From assembly GCA_947074145.1 (NCBI GenBank), contig CAMTOJ010000003.1, forward strand, positions 1-64,000: a stretch of 64,000 bases of DNA, written 5' to 3'. Shown piece by piece: positions 37,284 through 47,346 of the stretch. Position numbers and translations under genes: made by a program. The DNA is from an uncultured Bacteroidales bacterium. GTDB taxonomy: Bacteria > Bacteroidota > Bacteroidia > Bacteroidales > JAUNSR01. The notes under the pieces are model-generated. The model did no database searches and was not told where the DNA came from. It was given only the letters and a program-made list of their open reading frames with translations. Numbering within the stretch: the stretch's first letter is position 1; each line of letters opens with the position of its first letter.

Positions 37284-40076
37284 TTATTGGTTCAATTTCT
37301 CTGAAATATATGCTGCGGTAAAAGAGTCTTTATTTTTGGCAACCTCTTCAGGTGTACCTTGCGCAACAAGATATCCCCCTTTATCACCTCCTCCAGGTCC
37401 TAAATCGATGATATAATCTGCACATTTTGCGACATCAATATTATGCTCAATAATAATCACCGTATGCCCTTTATCGACAAGCGCATTAAATGATTTAAGC
37501 AAAGTTTTTATATCATGAAAATGTAATCCTGTAGTTGGTTCATCAAATACAAATATTGAAGGTTTGGCAGTTTCATTACTTAAAAAGTATGCAAGCTTTA
37601 CTCTTTGATTTTCACCTCCTGAAAGTGTTGATGAAGATTGACCCAATTTTATATATCCCAATCCTACTTGTTGTAACGGTAGTAATCTTTTGACAATTTT
37701 TTTCTGTTGACTACCCGGATTTTCAGAAAAGAATTCGATAGCTTGATTAATTGTCATATCAAGAACGTCACTGATATTCTTCCCCATGTATTCCACATCA
37801 AGAATCTCTTGGCGAAAACGTTTTCCATGACAAGCTTCACATTCTAATTCAAGATTGGCCATAAATTGCATCTCAACGGTAATTTTTCCATCTCCTTTAC
37901 ACTCTTCACAACGACCTCCTTCAGTATTGAAAGAAAAATATGCCGGCGAAATTCCCATCTGCTTTGCTAATTGTTGTTCCGCAAAGAGTTTACGTATCTC
38001 ATCATATGCTTTTAAATATGTTGCAGGATTTGATCGTGATGATTTTCCAATAGGATTCTGATCAATAAAATTGATAGAGCTCATCATCTTCATATCACCC
38101 TCAAATTTCAAAAACGTACCCGGAGCATCACCTGCTTCTCCATAATATCTATTCAATCCTTTATAAAAAATGTCTCTGATCAGAGATGATTTTCCCGAAC
38201 CTGATACACCAGTTACAACGGTTAGAACATTTAATGGAAATGTTACATCAATCCCCTTAAGGTTATTTTGTGCGGCACCTATCACCTTTATATAATTGTT
38301 CCATTTTCTTCTTAATTTAGGAACTTCAATCAACTCTTCACCAGTAAGATATTTTGCAGTATATCCATTTTTTGCTTTGTCAACATCATCTATACTACCT
38401 TGAAATACCACTTCTCCTCCTAATCGACCGGCATCGGGCCCTATATCTATAATATAATCTGCAGATCGTATTATCTCTTCATCATGCTCAACAACGACAA
38501 CTGTATTTCCTAAATCACGAAGATTTCTTAATACGTTAATCAATAGCTGGGTATCCTTTGAATGAAGACCTATACTTGGTTCATCAAGTATATAAAGGGA
38601 TCCTACAAGAGAACTCCCCAAAGATGTTGCCAGGTTAATTCTCTGACTTTCTCCACCTGAAAGAGTTGATGAGAGTCGGTTAAGTGATAAATAGCCTAAG
38701 CCTACATCGAGTAAAAATTGAATTCTACTTGTTATTTCGGTTAACAATCTTTTTGCTATCTGTTGATCATGCTCAGACAATATGATATTCTCAAAATATT
38801 TTTTTAACTCTGTAATAGGCATTACAACAAGTTCTGAGATTGTTTTCTCTCCTACTTTAACATAATCAGCTTCTTTTTTCAATCGAGAACCTTTGCAGGT
38901 AGGACATAAAGTCTTACCTCTATATCTGGCAAGCATAACACGGTATTGAATCTTGTACTGATTTTCGGAAACCATTTTAAAAAAATCGTTTATCCCTTCA
39001 AAATATTGATTTCCTGTCCATAACAGATTCTTCTGAGTATCGGTAAGTTGATAATATGGTCTATGAATCGGAAAATCAAATTTTGAAGCATTATAAATCA
39101 GTTGTTTTTTCCATTCACTCATTTTTTCTCCTTTCCAGCATACTACACAATCTTCATAAACAGAAAGAGCTTTATTGGGTATTACCAAATCTTCATCAAT
39201 TCCGAGTATCTTACCAAACCCTTCACACTGAGGACATGCTCCGGCAGGACTATTAAAACTGAACATCAAGTCATTAGGCTCGGTAAAGGTAATTCCGTCT
39301 GCCTCAAAACGTTTAGAAAAATTATGTATTTCATTTCCTTGAGGAGTATAAAACTTCACCATACAGCTATTATTACCCTCATAAAAGGCAGCTTCTACAG
39401 AATCGGTTATTCGGCTAAGTGTATCACTTGAGGGGGATACACTTAATCTATCTATTACAAGAAATGAAGATGAAAGGTCTAATGTTTTATCTTCTTTAAT
39501 AATATCCTCAATCCTTATGAACTCTTCATTCATCTCTATTCTGTTGAATCCTGATTTTAGTAAAATATCAAGATACTGAGAAAGAGTTTTTCCTTCCGGA
39601 ACAATTATTGGTATTAGAATAGAAATCCTGGTTTTCTCGGGATATTCCAAAATTGTACGGATTACATCTTCTGTGGTATGCTTTTTTACCAATTCTCCCG
39701 ATATAGGAGAATATGTTTTTCCGATACGTGCATATAACATCCTTAAATAATCATATATCTCTGTAGATGTACCAACTGTAGAGCGGGGACTTTTGACTGT
39801 TACCTTCTGCTCTATAGCTATAGCAGGTGGAATACCATGAATAAAATCACATTCAGGTTTACTCATTCTTCCTAAAAACTGACGTGCATAAGAAGATAGA
39901 GACTCAACATAGCGTCGTTGTCCCTCTGCATAAAGAGTATCGAAAGCAAGAGATGATTTACCCGAACCGGAAAGACCGGTTATCACTATGAATTTATCAC
40001 GAGGTATTTCAACATCTATGTTTTTTAGATTATTGACACGAGCTCCTTTTATAAATATATTATTATCTGAATTCAT
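37284..40076 (-). CDS. uvrA: UvrABC excinuclease subunit A
   Basis: UvrA is the damage-sensing ABC ATPase of nucleotide excision repair. From the ATG at 40076 it has 930 residues. N-terminal Walker A is GLSGSGKS, with C-terminal Walker A GVSGSGKS. The ABC signatures [10 protein letters not shown] and [10 protein letters not shown] both occur, and zinc fingers are CPQCEGFG and CEECKGDG with CEACHGKR. An ATG at 40127 would add 17 residues; the family normally starts a few residues before GARVNNLKN, so the shorter start is preferred, though both lie after the promoter-like box at 40144. It is convergent with the DUF5686 gene. Confidence 0.97.
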   Translation of the reverse strand: MNSDNNIFIKGARVNNLKNIDVEIPRDKFIVITGLSGSGKSSLAFDTLYAEGQRRYVESLSSYARQFLGRMSKPECDFIHGIPPAIAIEQKVTVKSPRSTVGTSTEIYDYLRMLYARIGKTYSPISGELVKKHTTEDVIRTILEYPEKTRISILIPIIVPEGKTLSQYLDILLKSGFNRIEMNEEFIRIEDIIKEDKTLDLSSSFLVIDRLSVSPSSDTLSRITDSVEAAFYEGNNSCMVKFYTPQGNEIHNFSKRFEADGITFTEPNDLMFSFNSPAGACPQCEGFGKILGIDEDLVIPNKALSVYEDCVVCWKGEKMSEWKKQLIYNASKFDFPIHRPYYQLTDTQKNLLWTGNQYFEGINDFFKMVSENQYKIQYRVMLARYRGKTLCPTCKGSRLKKEADYVKVGEKTISELVVMPITELKKYFENIILSEHDQQIAKRLLTEITSRIQFLLDVGLGYLSLNRLSSTLSGGESQRINLATSLGSSLVGSLYILDEPSIGLHSKDTQLLINVLRNLRDLGNTVVVVEHDEEIIRSADYIIDIGPDAGRLGGEVVFQGSIDDVDKAKNGYTAKYLTGEELIEVPKLRRKWNNYIKVIGAAQNNLKGIDVTFPLNVLTVVTGVSGSGKSSLIRDIFYKGLNRYYGEAGDAPGTFLKFEGDMKMMSSINFIDQNPIGKSSRSNPATYLKAYDEIRKLFAEQQLAKQMGISPAYFSFNTEGGRCEECKGDGKITVEMQFMANLELECEACHGKRFRQEILDVEYMGKNISDVLDMTINQAIEFFSENPGSQQKKIVKRLLPLQQVGLGYIKLGQSSSTLSGGENQRVKLAYFLSNETAKPSIFVFDEPTTGLHFHDIKTLLKSFNALVDKGHTVIIIEHNIDVAKCADYIIDLGPGGGDKGGYLVAQGTPEEVAKNKDSFTAAYISEKLNQ

Positions 40077-40446
40077 TTTCTTAATTTTGGTAGATAACCT
40101 TTGATCTAAAACTAATATATCTGCCATTGATAATTTATCTCGGCAAAATTAATCAAGAATCATAATTTAGAAATCAATGAACTGATTATTTATGTATATA
40201 AATATGTAAAAACTACACATAAACCTTATCGTTATTCTTCCTTTTGTATTTATTGATTATATGACTCTTTTACATCGTCTATATAGAAATATAAAATTGT
40301 GCTTGGAAAATAGTTCGATTGTTGATTAAAAATTTACATATTATTGAAAACCAAATAAATTACTTCTTTGTTATTTATTGTAAGCATATAGATATTTTGG
40401 ACAAGATATCAATTTGCCTATTGTACAATTTAAATGACAATTAATT
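40077..40446. other. Divergent region between uvrA and the YtxH gene
   Basis: This holds the probable uvrA promoter box at 40144-40151 on the minus strand and the upstream region of the YtxH gene on the plus strand. No LexA-like operator was recognised, and no reading frame is supportable. Confidence 0.45.
40144..40151 (-). promoter_or_regulatory. Bacteroidota -7 box for uvrA
   Basis: The minus strand reads TAATTTTG followed by C, 17 bases upstream of the first ATG (40127) and 68 upstream of the preferred ATG (40076). Confidence 0.48.
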
Positions 40447-40701
40447 ATGAAAAACTTAAGTTTATTAATAGCTTTTGCAGGGGGAGCTGTTACCGGAGCT
40501 GTAATTGGTTTAATGATGGCACCGGATAAGGGGAGCAATACACGACACAAAATAGTCGATTTTGCTCATGATTCGGAGGATAAGGCTAAATTTAAACTAA
40601 AAAGATTTTTGGCTCAACACGGGATAAATATCAATAGTTGTAGTTGTGACTCAAAGGATGATTTGAGTGATTTTGATATTAATCCACTTGAAGATAAATA
40701 G
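40447..40701 (+). CDS. YtxH domain protein
   Basis: The 84-residue protein has a glycine/alanine-rich membrane segment (LIAFAGGAVTGAVIGLMMAPDKG, residues 6-28). The G.V.GA..GLL.AP..G pattern is diagnostic for YtxH. The rest is a charged amphipathic helix and an acidic tail with two cysteines in a CSC pair. YtxH genes are often stress-induced, and here one opens a three-gene plus-strand cassette with 15- and 32-base gaps. The function is unknown; envelope stress is the usual guess. Confidence 0.84.
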   Translation: MKNLSLLIAFAGGAVTGAVIGLMMAPDKGSNTRHKIVDFAHDSEDKAKFKLKRFLAQHGININSCSCDSKDDLSDFDINPLEDK

Positions 40702-40716
40702 TTAAATGATAATACT

Positions 40717-41073
40717 ATGAAAAACACGGTTTCAGAGGATTATAAAAGCTTTATCGGTGATGTTAATCACTTTATTAGTTTAAAGAGAAGATTACTGACA
40801 TTAAAAGGCATTGATAAAAGTTCCAAATTTTTCACCATTATCATTCTTATTGTTTTAATGATGGTTATGTTTAGTTTTATTACTCTTCTTTTGACATTTG
40901 CATTGGCTTATTTCATTGGTGAGTTGACGGGTAATATAGTTTGGGGATTTTTATGTTCTGCAGCTATAAATATTATTCTTCTGATATGTTTCTATCTTTT
41001 ACGAAAAAAAATAATTACGGATCCTATAATACGGACTTTTTCGAAACATTTCCTTGAGGAATATGAAGATTAA
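40717..41073 (+). CDS. Holin-like (phage holin family) membrane protein
   Basis: The 118-residue protein has two membrane segments, about residues 42-67 (FTIIILIVLMMVMFSFITLLLTF) and 76-95 (NIVWGFLCSAAINIILLICF), with basic ends. The size and arrangement match the bacterial family annotated as phage holin/Holin-X, which in chromosomal YtxH cassettes is not linked to any phage. It lies 15 bases after the YtxH gene and before the 81-residue gene. No lysis gene is near, so a holin role is not implied. Confidence 0.72.
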   Translation: MKNTVSEDYKSFIGDVNHFISLKRRLLTLKGIDKSSKFFTIIILIVLMMVMFSFITLLLTFALAYFIGELTGNIVWGFLCSAAINIILLICFYLLRKKIITDPIIRTFSKHFLEEYED

Positions 41074-41105
41074 ATATTTAAAAACCCAATGTTTAAATTT
41101 TTGAT

Positions 41106-41351
41106 ATGAAGACAGATAGAAATAAAATCAAAAACACAACTGACCTGACAATTGAAATAACCAGAACAGAGTTAGAACTACAATATGCCCAAAATGAATT
41201 AAAAAAGAATAGTGTAGAAATGGGCCAAAGAGTTATTTCGCAAACGCTGAATATTTATTCAATTGCAAACATTGGATTCAATTTGGCTAAACGTGCAATC
41301 TCTGCTTTAAAGGATCATTTAAAAAAGAAAAAGGATGGATCTGATAAATAG
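41106..41351 (+). CDS. Small helical protein, third gene of the YtxH cassette
   Basis: The 81-residue protein is soluble and predicted helical and charged, with EITRTELELQYAQNELKKNS in its first half and a basic C-terminus (KDHLKKKKDG). A moderately hydrophobic stretch (LNIYSIANIGFNLAKRAI) may bind a membrane. No known family was recognised. It begins 32 bases after the holin-like gene and ends before a bidirectional terminator, so it is part of the same unit. Confidence 0.7.
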   Translation: MKTDRNKIKNTTDLTIEITRTELELQYAQNELKKNSVEMGQRVISQTLNIYSIANIGFNLAKRAISALKDHLKKKKDGSDK

Positions 41352-41390
41352 AATATTGACTTTTATTATCAATATACTTTTTGATTTATA

Positions 41391-41440
41391 CAAAACGACC
41401 AATATAGTAGATTCAAAATCATACTTTATTGGTCGTTTTA
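41391..41440. terminator. Bidirectional terminator between the YtxH cassette and rnfA
   Basis: AAAACGACCAATA (41392-41404) pairs with TATTGGTCGTTTT (41427-41439), with T-rich flanks on both sides. Confidence 0.87.
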
Positions 41441-41457
41441 TATTTTGTTTATAATCA

Positions 41458-42030
41458 TTAGGCAATTCCCGAGAAGCCCATAAATGCCATAGCTAAAAGA
41501 CCGGCAACTATAAGAGCGATAGGTATACCTTTCATACCTTTAGGAATACTTACAAGTGAAAGTTGTTCTCTGATACCTGCAAATAATACCAAAGCAAGTG
41601 TGAAACCTATTGCAGTTGCAATTGCATATACGACTGATTCCAAAAGAGAATATTCTTTTGAGATAACAAGAATTGCTACACCAAGTATAGCACAGTTGGT
41701 TGTTATAAGTGGAAGAAACACCCCTAATGCCTGATAAAGCGACGGCGATACTTTCTTTAAAATAATTTCTACCATTTGCACCAATGAAGCAATAACCAGG
41801 ATGAATGAGATAGTTTGCAAATAACTAAGGTTCATTGGGTCTAGTACATAATGCTGTAATAAGTAGGTTACAATTGTTGCAATAGTCATTACAAATGTAA
41901 CTGCCATCCCCATTCCAAGAGCAGTGTCAATTTTCTTAGAAACTCCCAGAAACGGACAAATCCCTAAAAACTGAGATAGTACAATATTATTAACGAATAT
42001 TGCAGCAATAATCATCATTAAATATGCCAT
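41458..42030 (-). CDS. rnfA: Rnf complex subunit RnfA
   Basis: RnfA (190 residues) is an inner-membrane subunit of the Rnf ferredoxin:NAD oxidoreductase, which couples electron transfer to ion pumping. It has six membrane segments and opens [30 protein letters not shown], the RnfA/NqrE signature. It is inverted-symmetry related to RnfE. It is the last gene of the operon, six bases after rnfE, and faces the bidirectional terminator. Confidence 0.96.
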   Translation of the reverse strand: MAYLMMIIAAIFVNNIVLSQFLGICPFLGVSKKIDTALGMGMAVTFVMTIATIVTYLLQHYVLDPMNLSYLQTISFILVIASLVQMVEIILKKVSPSLYQALGVFLPLITTNCAILGVAILVISKEYSLLESVVYAIATAIGFTLALVLFAGIREQLSLVSIPKGMKGIPIALIVAGLLAMAFMGFSGIA

Positions 42031-42036
42031 AATCTT

Positions 42037-42621
42037 TTATTTTGTTTTTAGTTTATTTACAATAGCAATCAAATATCCAAGAGCGATAAATGCTCCCGGA
42101 GCCAAAACAAATAGTAATGCTCCGTATTCTTCGGGGAATATATTCAGATTGAATACACTACCTGTTCCAAAAAACTCTCGACAAGCACCTAAAAGGGTAA
42201 GTGCAAGAGTGAAGCCAAGACCAATTCCTATACCATCAAGCAAAGAGTCAAATGCAGTATTTTTTGCAGCAAACGATTCTGCTCTACCAAGAACTATACA
42301 GTTTACCACAATTAATGGAATAAATAATCCCAAGGTTTCATATAGCGCTGGAAGATATGCTTCCATAAACATTTGCACGACAGTTACAAATGTTGCAATT
42401 ATCACAATATATGCAGGAATATGAACTTTATCAGGAATAACATTTTTCATTAATGAGATCACAACATTCGAGCACATAAGTACAAACATTGTAGCAAGTC
42501 CCATACTTAATCCATTAATAGCGGATGAGGTTGTACCTAAAGTAGGACACATCCCTAAAAGCAATACGAAGATCGGATTATCTTTTATAATGCCGTTTGT
42601 AAGAATTTTAATTTTACTCAT
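42037..42621 (-). CDS. rnfE: Rnf complex subunit RnfE
   Basis: RnfE (194 residues) is the partner of RnfA in the ion path. It has six membrane segments and the block NGIIKDNPIFVLLLGMCPTLGTTSSAINGL near the start (two short adjacent motifs). ARSE-like GRAESFAAKN is characteristic of RnfE/NqrD. It lies between rnfG (17-base gap) and rnfA (six bases). Confidence 0.96.
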   Translation of the reverse strand: MSKIKILTNGIIKDNPIFVLLLGMCPTLGTTSSAINGLSMGLATMFVLMCSNVVISLMKNVIPDKVHIPAYIVIIATFVTVVQMFMEAYLPALYETLGLFIPLIVVNCIVLGRAESFAAKNTAFDSLLDGIGIGLGFTLALTLLGACREFFGTGSVFNLNIFPEEYGALLFVLAPGAFIALGYLIAIVNKLKTK

Positions 42622-42638
42622 AGTAATTCCCTTTCATA

Positions 42639-43259
42639 TTAATCATTAGAGATATTATCATTTTTTTTAGTTGCTCCGCTTTGGGCATCTGAATCACCTT
42701 TAAACCCATTATAAGCATTAGCTACTGCATTTAGAAAAGCTCTTGAAGAGATTGTCGCTGCAGTTATTGCATCGATTTCACCTCCGTCTTTTGATACGGT
42801 CAAATTATTTTTAGACAGATTCTTTCCAAGAATATTTCCTTTTTCTTTAAACCATGTAGGCATTTTTGATCCCAGACCCGGAGTTTCAGTATGAGAAAGT
42901 ACTGAATAATTTATTATATTTCCCTCTTTATCAAATCCCACCATTATAGTAATAGGACCACTAAATCCGGCTTTAACCTGAGACTGAACAGCAGCTCCGA
43001 TAGTTTCACCATTAGATTTCGCAGGAAAGACTATAGCTTGCGTACCATCAGCAAGATCAACAGTCCACTGCTCATCAATAGGATTATTGTCAAAACCCGG
43101 AACAACACTTTCTATTGCATTTTGTTGTTTAGCAAGTTTTGCCTCGGCAATTGAAGTTTTAGTAACTTCGTTTACACCACCTAATATTGCTCCCGATAAA
43201 CAAGTGATCAATGTAAGAGCAATTATCATATTTTTAAATGAGGATTCTAACTTAGCCAT
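42639..43259 (-). CDS. rnfG: Rnf complex subunit RnfG
   Basis: RnfG (206 residues) is the single-span flavoprotein that carries a covalent FMN on a threonine. It has one membrane segment (about 9-27), then the flavin block DAITAATISSRAF. The usual motif is S/T-G-A-T; here Ala replaces Gly, with the acceptor Thr retained. SHTETPGLGSKM is the conserved family block. The ATG overlaps the end of rnfD by eight bases. The C-terminal tail is polar and disordered (DAQSGATKKND). Confidence 0.94.
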   Translation of the reverse strand: MAKLESSFKNMIIALTLITCLSGAILGGVNEVTKTSIAEAKLAKQQNAIESVVPGFDNNPIDEQWTVDLADGTQAIVFPAKSNGETIGAAVQSQVKAGFSGPITIMVGFDKEGNIINYSVLSHTETPGLGSKMPTWFKEKGNILGKNLSKNNLTVSKDGGEIDAITAATISSRAFLNAVANAYNGFKGDSDAQSGATKKNDNISND

Positions 43260-44199
43260 TCTTTACTACCTCCCCGAAACGTTTTGGTTTAACATATGTG
43301 TTTATCAACGGAGTAAACGCATTCATTATAAGGATAGCAAAGGACATTCCTTCCGGATATGCTCCAAATTTCCTTATTATTATTGTCAGTGCTCCTATAA
43401 ATGCTCCGTAAATAAGCATTCCTCTTTTATTCATTGGTGAACTGACATAATCTGTTGCCATAAAAATAGCACCCAGCATAAGTCCTCCAGAAAATAATTG
43501 TTGTATTGGATCCATTCCACAAATCAAAGACATTAAGGCTGCAAACACAAAAATTGCAACTGGAATATGCCAAGTTATAATCTTACGGATAAGCATGTAT
43601 CCAAATCCTAAAAGAAGTGCGATTGCTGAAATTTCACCTAAAGATCCGTTGGTAGCTCCTATAAACATATCTAATAAAGAATAAGGAACGCTTTTATCTG
43701 CACTCAACAATGCTAACGGTGTAGCAGCTGTTGTTGCATCAAGATAAGAAGATAGCTGCCCTGGTTCTGGCCATGATGTCATCTGTACAGGAAATGAGAT
43801 CAAAAGAAATACACGCCCAACCAAAGCAGGATTGAAGATATTATTTCCAAGACCTCCGAATGACATTTTACCAATACCTATTGCTACAAGTGAACCAATA
43901 AGTATTATCCAAATTGGAAGGTTTGAGGGAAGATTGAATGCAAGAAGAAGACCTGTCAGTATTGCAGATCCGTCGCATATTGTAGTTTTTTGTTTAAGAA
44001 GAAACTTCTGAATAAGAAATTCAAATAAAACACAGGAAGCAATTGATGTTAATATTACTATTAAAGCTCCCAATCCGAAAAATACAAGAGATGTGATAAG
44101 AGCCGGTATCAAAGCTATTAGTACTCCATACATAGCACCTTTTACAGTGTTGCCACTATGCATATGTGGAGATAATGATACGATTAGTTTTTTATCCAT
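43252..44199 (-). CDS. rnfD: Rnf complex subunit RnfD
   Basis: RnfD (315 residues) is a ten-segment membrane protein with covalent FMN. It opens KLIVSLSPHMHSGNTVKGAM, as the family does. The flavin-attachment region is DATTAATPLALL, with Ala where Gly is usual in the S/T-G-A-T motif. GGLGNNIFNPALVGRVFL and ATDYVSSPMNKRG are further conserved blocks. It overlaps rnfG and follows rnfC by 24 bases. Confidence 0.95.
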   Translation of the reverse strand: MDKKLIVSLSPHMHSGNTVKGAMYGVLIALIPALITSLVFFGLGALIVILTSIASCVLFEFLIQKFLLKQKTTICDGSAILTGLLLAFNLPSNLPIWIILIGSLVAIGIGKMSFGGLGNNIFNPALVGRVFLLISFPVQMTSWPEPGQLSSYLDATTAATPLALLSADKSVPYSLLDMFIGATNGSLGEISAIALLLGFGYMLIRKIITWHIPVAIFVFAALMSLICGMDPIQQLFSGGLMLGAIFMATDYVSSPMNKRGMLIYGAFIGALTIIIRKFGAYPEGMSFAILIMNAFTPLINTYVKPKRFGEVVKNG

Positions 44200-44223
44200 A
44201 TTGAATTAAAATTTCTTCATTAA

Positions 44224-45570
44224 TTATTTAGTTGCAGCAGATGAAGCTCTGGCTCTTAGAATTCCGCCAACTTTTCCTTTACCTAATCTGATATAATCAA
44301 GTAAGGTTCTGTTTGCCGGACAAGTGAAAGAACATGATCCACATTCGATACAATCCATTATTCGATCCTCCTCTGCTTTATCCCACATAGAAAGTTCACT
44401 TACTCTCATAAGATATGACGGAGTTAATCCCATAGGGCATACATCTACACATTTTGCACATCTTATACAATCTGTCATCTCCTTTCTACGAGCTTCCAAA
44501 TCTTTGATGATTAGAATACCAGAACATCCTTTTACTACATTTGAATTAAGCGAAGGCATTGCTTTTCCCATCATTGGTCCACCAGATATAATTTTTCCGG
44601 TATCTTCTGGTAGTCCTCCTGCGGCTTCAATTAAATTTGAGATTGGAGTTCCTACTCTGACTAGAAAATTAGATGGTTTTTGAACAGATTTACCGGTAAC
44701 AGTAACAATTCTTTCAAATAGTGGTTTGTTTTTCTGAACTGCTTCATATACAGCAAAAGCAGTTCCTACATTTTGAACAACAGCTCCTGTTGATATAGGA
44801 AGTGCCCCACTTGCAACCTGACGAGAAATACATGCGTCAATTAACTGCTTTTCTCCACCTTGAGGATATTTAACTTTAAGCGGTTGTATAATTATATTAG
44901 GATGAGCAATTGCCTTTTCCGTCATAATCTTTATAGCATCAGGCTTATTATTTTCTATACCAATTATTGCTTTTGATACATTAACTGATTTCATCAATAT
45001 TTCCACTCCAACAAGAATCTCTTCAGCTTTCTCAAGCATTAATTGATGATCTGATGTCAAATAAGGTTCACACTCAACTGCATTAATGATTATTACCTCT
45101 GCTTTTGTTCCTGGAGGAGGCATAAGTTTTATGTGTGTAGGAAAGGTAGCTCCCCCTAATCCTACGATTCCACACTCCTTTATCTTGTCAACAATTGCTT
45201 TTGAATCAAGTGTTATATCTTTATTAAGAGTTGTAGATCTGTCTATAGTCTCTTCCCATTCATCTCCTTCCACATCTATAAAGATTGCTGGTTTAAGATT
45301 TCCTGAACTATCGGGGGCAACATCAACTTTTAAGACTGTCCCACTAACGGAGGAGTGTATATTTGCAGAAACAAAACCTGCTGCCTGTGCTATAAGTGTT
45401 CCGACCTTCACTTTATCGCCTTTTTTAACTACAGCCTGAGCCGGAGCACCGATATGTTGTCCTAACGGAATAATTACTTGTTTTGGCAAATCAAGTAGTT
45501 CCACTTTCTTTTGAGCAGACAATTTATTTTCAGCCGGATGAATACCGCCGAGGAAAAATGTCTTTAACAT
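44224..45570 (-). CDS. rnfC: Rnf complex subunit RnfC
   Basis: RnfC (448 residues) is the NADH-binding, FMN- and iron-sulfur-containing subunit. It opens LGGIHPAENKLSAQKK, with GGATFPTHIKL and a glycine-rich FMN region. Two 4Fe-4S motifs lie near the C-terminus, CIRCAKCVDVCP and CIECGSCSFTCP. Electrons from reduced ferredoxin reach NAD here. It follows rnfB by 38 bases. The length is in the short range of the family, without the long alanine/lysine C-terminal extension of gamma-proteobacterial RsxC. Confidence 0.96.
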   Translation of the reverse strand: MLKTFFLGGIHPAENKLSAQKKVELLDLPKQVIIPLGQHIGAPAQAVVKKGDKVKVGTLIAQAAGFVSANIHSSVSGTVLKVDVAPDSSGNLKPAIFIDVEGDEWEETIDRSTTLNKDITLDSKAIVDKIKECGIVGLGGATFPTHIKLMPPPGTKAEVIIINAVECEPYLTSDHQLMLEKAEEILVGVEILMKSVNVSKAIIGIENNKPDAIKIMTEKAIAHPNIIIQPLKVKYPQGGEKQLIDACISRQVASGALPISTGAVVQNVGTAFAVYEAVQKNKPLFERIVTVTGKSVQKPSNFLVRVGTPISNLIEAAGGLPEDTGKIISGGPMMGKAMPSLNSNVVKGCSGILIIKDLEARRKEMTDCIRCAKCVDVCPMGLTPSYLMRVSELSMWDKAEEDRIMDCIECGSCSFTCPANRTLLDYIRLGKGKVGGILRARASSAATK

Positions 45571-45608
45571 ATTATTGTAGATTTAAATTCAAAAATATTT
45601 TTAAAACT

Positions 45609-46754
45609 TTATTTTGAGACAATCATCTCCTCTTCTTCAAACAATGAAGTTTGAACTGCAATCCCTTTTTTCTTAGCTTCCTCATTTTCAGGCAATATAG
45701 TTCCTTCATTTTTCATTTTTCCAGAAAGTGATTCAACTACAATTGATTCTGATTTTATAATTCTATCTAATTTTTGTTGAGGTTGTGTTTCGTTATTCGA
45801 TATATCAGAAGCTTTCGGATTTTGTTGAGCAATTTCAGGTCCTTTTATATCCGAATTGATTTTTGTCGTATCAAGCGTAGTTTCTGGTTTTGGTGCCACT
45901 GGCTTAGGAGATTCGTTTACGATTGGTTTCTCTTTTCTTGGAGGAAAATTCACCGCAACAATTGCTCCGGTTGGACAAACAGGCTCACATTTTCTACATG
46001 ATTTACATTTATCGTTATCTATATAAGCTAGGTTATTCTCTATTGTAATTGCATCGAATGGACACTCCTTTTGACATTTGGTACAAGCAATACAGGCTGT
46101 AGTACAAGCTTTTCTGGCAATTGCTCCTTTATCCTTATTTGCACAACTCACATAGATACGCCTATTTGATTTTCCTTTTTTTCTTAGTTCGATTATAAAC
46201 TTAGGACAAGCTTTTACACATGCTCCACAAGCTGTACATTTATCCTCATCGACCTCAGCTATACCTGTTTTAGGATTGATATGAATAGCATCGAAATCGC
46301 ATGATACTACACAATCGCCCAATCCGATACAACCGAATGAACATCCTGTCTCACCACTAAAAGTATTTGCAGCAACAGCACAGCTTTTTGCTCCGTCATA
46401 AAGACTTGTGGATGGTCGAACATCACATGTTCCCTGACATCTCACAACTGCTATTTTGGGTTCAGCAGTAATAACTTCCTGTCCGAGAACGGTTGCTACT
46501 TGTGACATAACTTCTGCGCCACCGACTGGACAATTAAGACCTTCTAAAGTTGAAGCTTTGACACATGCATCAGCAAATCCCTTACAGCCAGGATAACCGC
46601 AACCACCACAATTTGCTTGTGGCAAAATCTCGTCAACCTGAGCAATTCTCGGATCTTCATAAACATAGAATTTCTGTGCTACTAAATATAGTATCACCGC
46701 TCCTATGGCTCCAATTACACCAAGAGTGATCAAAGCAATTAATATTAAATTCAT
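45609..46754 (-). CDS. rnfB: Rnf complex subunit RnfB with a long C-terminal extension
   Basis: RnfB (381 residues) takes electrons from ferredoxin. After one membrane segment (1-25), it has the 4Fe-4S domain CGGCGYPGC (49-57), and then 4Fe-4S motifs CTACGACVKACP, CIACTKCQKECP and CKSCRKCEPVCP up to about residue 262. The remaining 107 residues (275-381) are proline-, lysine- and glutamine-rich with no cysteine, so are not a ferredoxin domain; this extension is longer than in typical RnfB. It starts 80 bases after the RseC-family gene. Confidence 0.95.
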   Translation of the reverse strand: MNLILIALITLGVIGAIGAVILYLVAQKFYVYEDPRIAQVDEILPQANCGGCGYPGCKGFADACVKASTLEGLNCPVGGAEVMSQVATVLGQEVITAEPKIAVVRCQGTCDVRPSTSLYDGAKSCAVAANTFSGETGCSFGCIGLGDCVVSCDFDAIHINPKTGIAEVDEDKCTACGACVKACPKFIIELRKKGKSNRRIYVSCANKDKGAIARKACTTACIACTKCQKECPFDAITIENNLAYIDNDKCKSCRKCEPVCPTGAIVAVNFPPRKEKPIVNESPKPVAPKPETTLDTTKINSDIKGPEIAQQNPKASDISNNETQPQQKLDRIIKSESIVVESLSGKMKNEGTILPENEEAKKKGIAVQTSLFEEEEMIVSK

Positions 46755-46834
46755 AGAATATATGGTTATAATGAATACTTTTTAATTCAATACAAACCTT
46801 TCCAAGAGGAGTAAAACGCAATTAGGTTAGGACT

Positions 46835-47248
46835 TTAATATTTACGAATATTAAAGACAAACTTGTTTTTCATTTTATTCTTAAAAAGATATAGTATCAG
46901 ATAATAAGGGCAAAGCGAAAAAAGAGATATTAATGACGCCATTACCTCATTATCGGTAACGACAACAATACTTATCAACATAATCATTACCAATATAAAT
47001 GGTAAAACAAATGCATAAAAGACAGCTATGAATCCCATAGCTGTTGTTCCTTCTATCGTTACTGAATCACCCTCTTTGATAAAATCATTATTTATCGGTA
47101 CCGTGATTATTTTTTCTGATGAATCAGATACAGTACAGGCGCTTTTGGCGTGACAGGATGAACAAGCAGACATTTGCATAATCATCACTTCTGCATTGCC
47201 GTTGTTGATTCTTTTAACAATACCGGCATGCTCAATTGTTTTAGTCAT
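46835..47248 (-). CDS. rseC: RseC-family (SoxR-reducing system) protein
   Basis: From the ATG at 47248 it has 137 residues; a TTG at 47269 would add seven. The N-terminal half has a cysteine cluster MSACSSCHAKSAC (about 25-37), and the second half two membrane segments (about 76-96 and 98-122). RseC proteins accompany rnf/rsx operons and are thought to help assemble or use the complex in reduction of SoxR-type targets; no soxR is in the window. It leads the rseC-rnfBCDGEA operon, with TATATTTGC 30 bases upstream. Confidence 0.86.
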   Translation of the reverse strand: MTKTIEHAGIVKRINNGNAEVMIMQMSACSSCHAKSACTVSDSSEKIITVPINNDFIKEGDSVTIEGTTAMGFIAVFYAFVLPFILVMIMLISIVVVTDNEVMASLISLFSLCPYYLILYLFKNKMKNKFVFNIRKY

Positions 47249-47277
47249 TTTGTAAACTCCAGATTGCAATACGGGTG

Positions 47278-47285
47278 CAAATATA
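47278..47285 (-). promoter_or_regulatory. Bacteroidota -7 box for the rseC-rnf operon
   Basis: The minus strand reads TATATTTG followed by C, 30 bases upstream of the ATG at 47248. It leaves the TTG at 47269 only nine bases away. Confidence 0.5.
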
Positions 47286-47346
47286 TAGAATATTTATAGT
47301 TTGACTAATTTATAACGATAAAATTTAAAAGATTGTAAAGGTTTAT

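Noticed and set aside
40717-41073. Holin-like gene as evidence for a prophage
   Set aside because: No endolysin, capsid, tail or integrase genes are near, and the gene belongs to a YtxH cassette.
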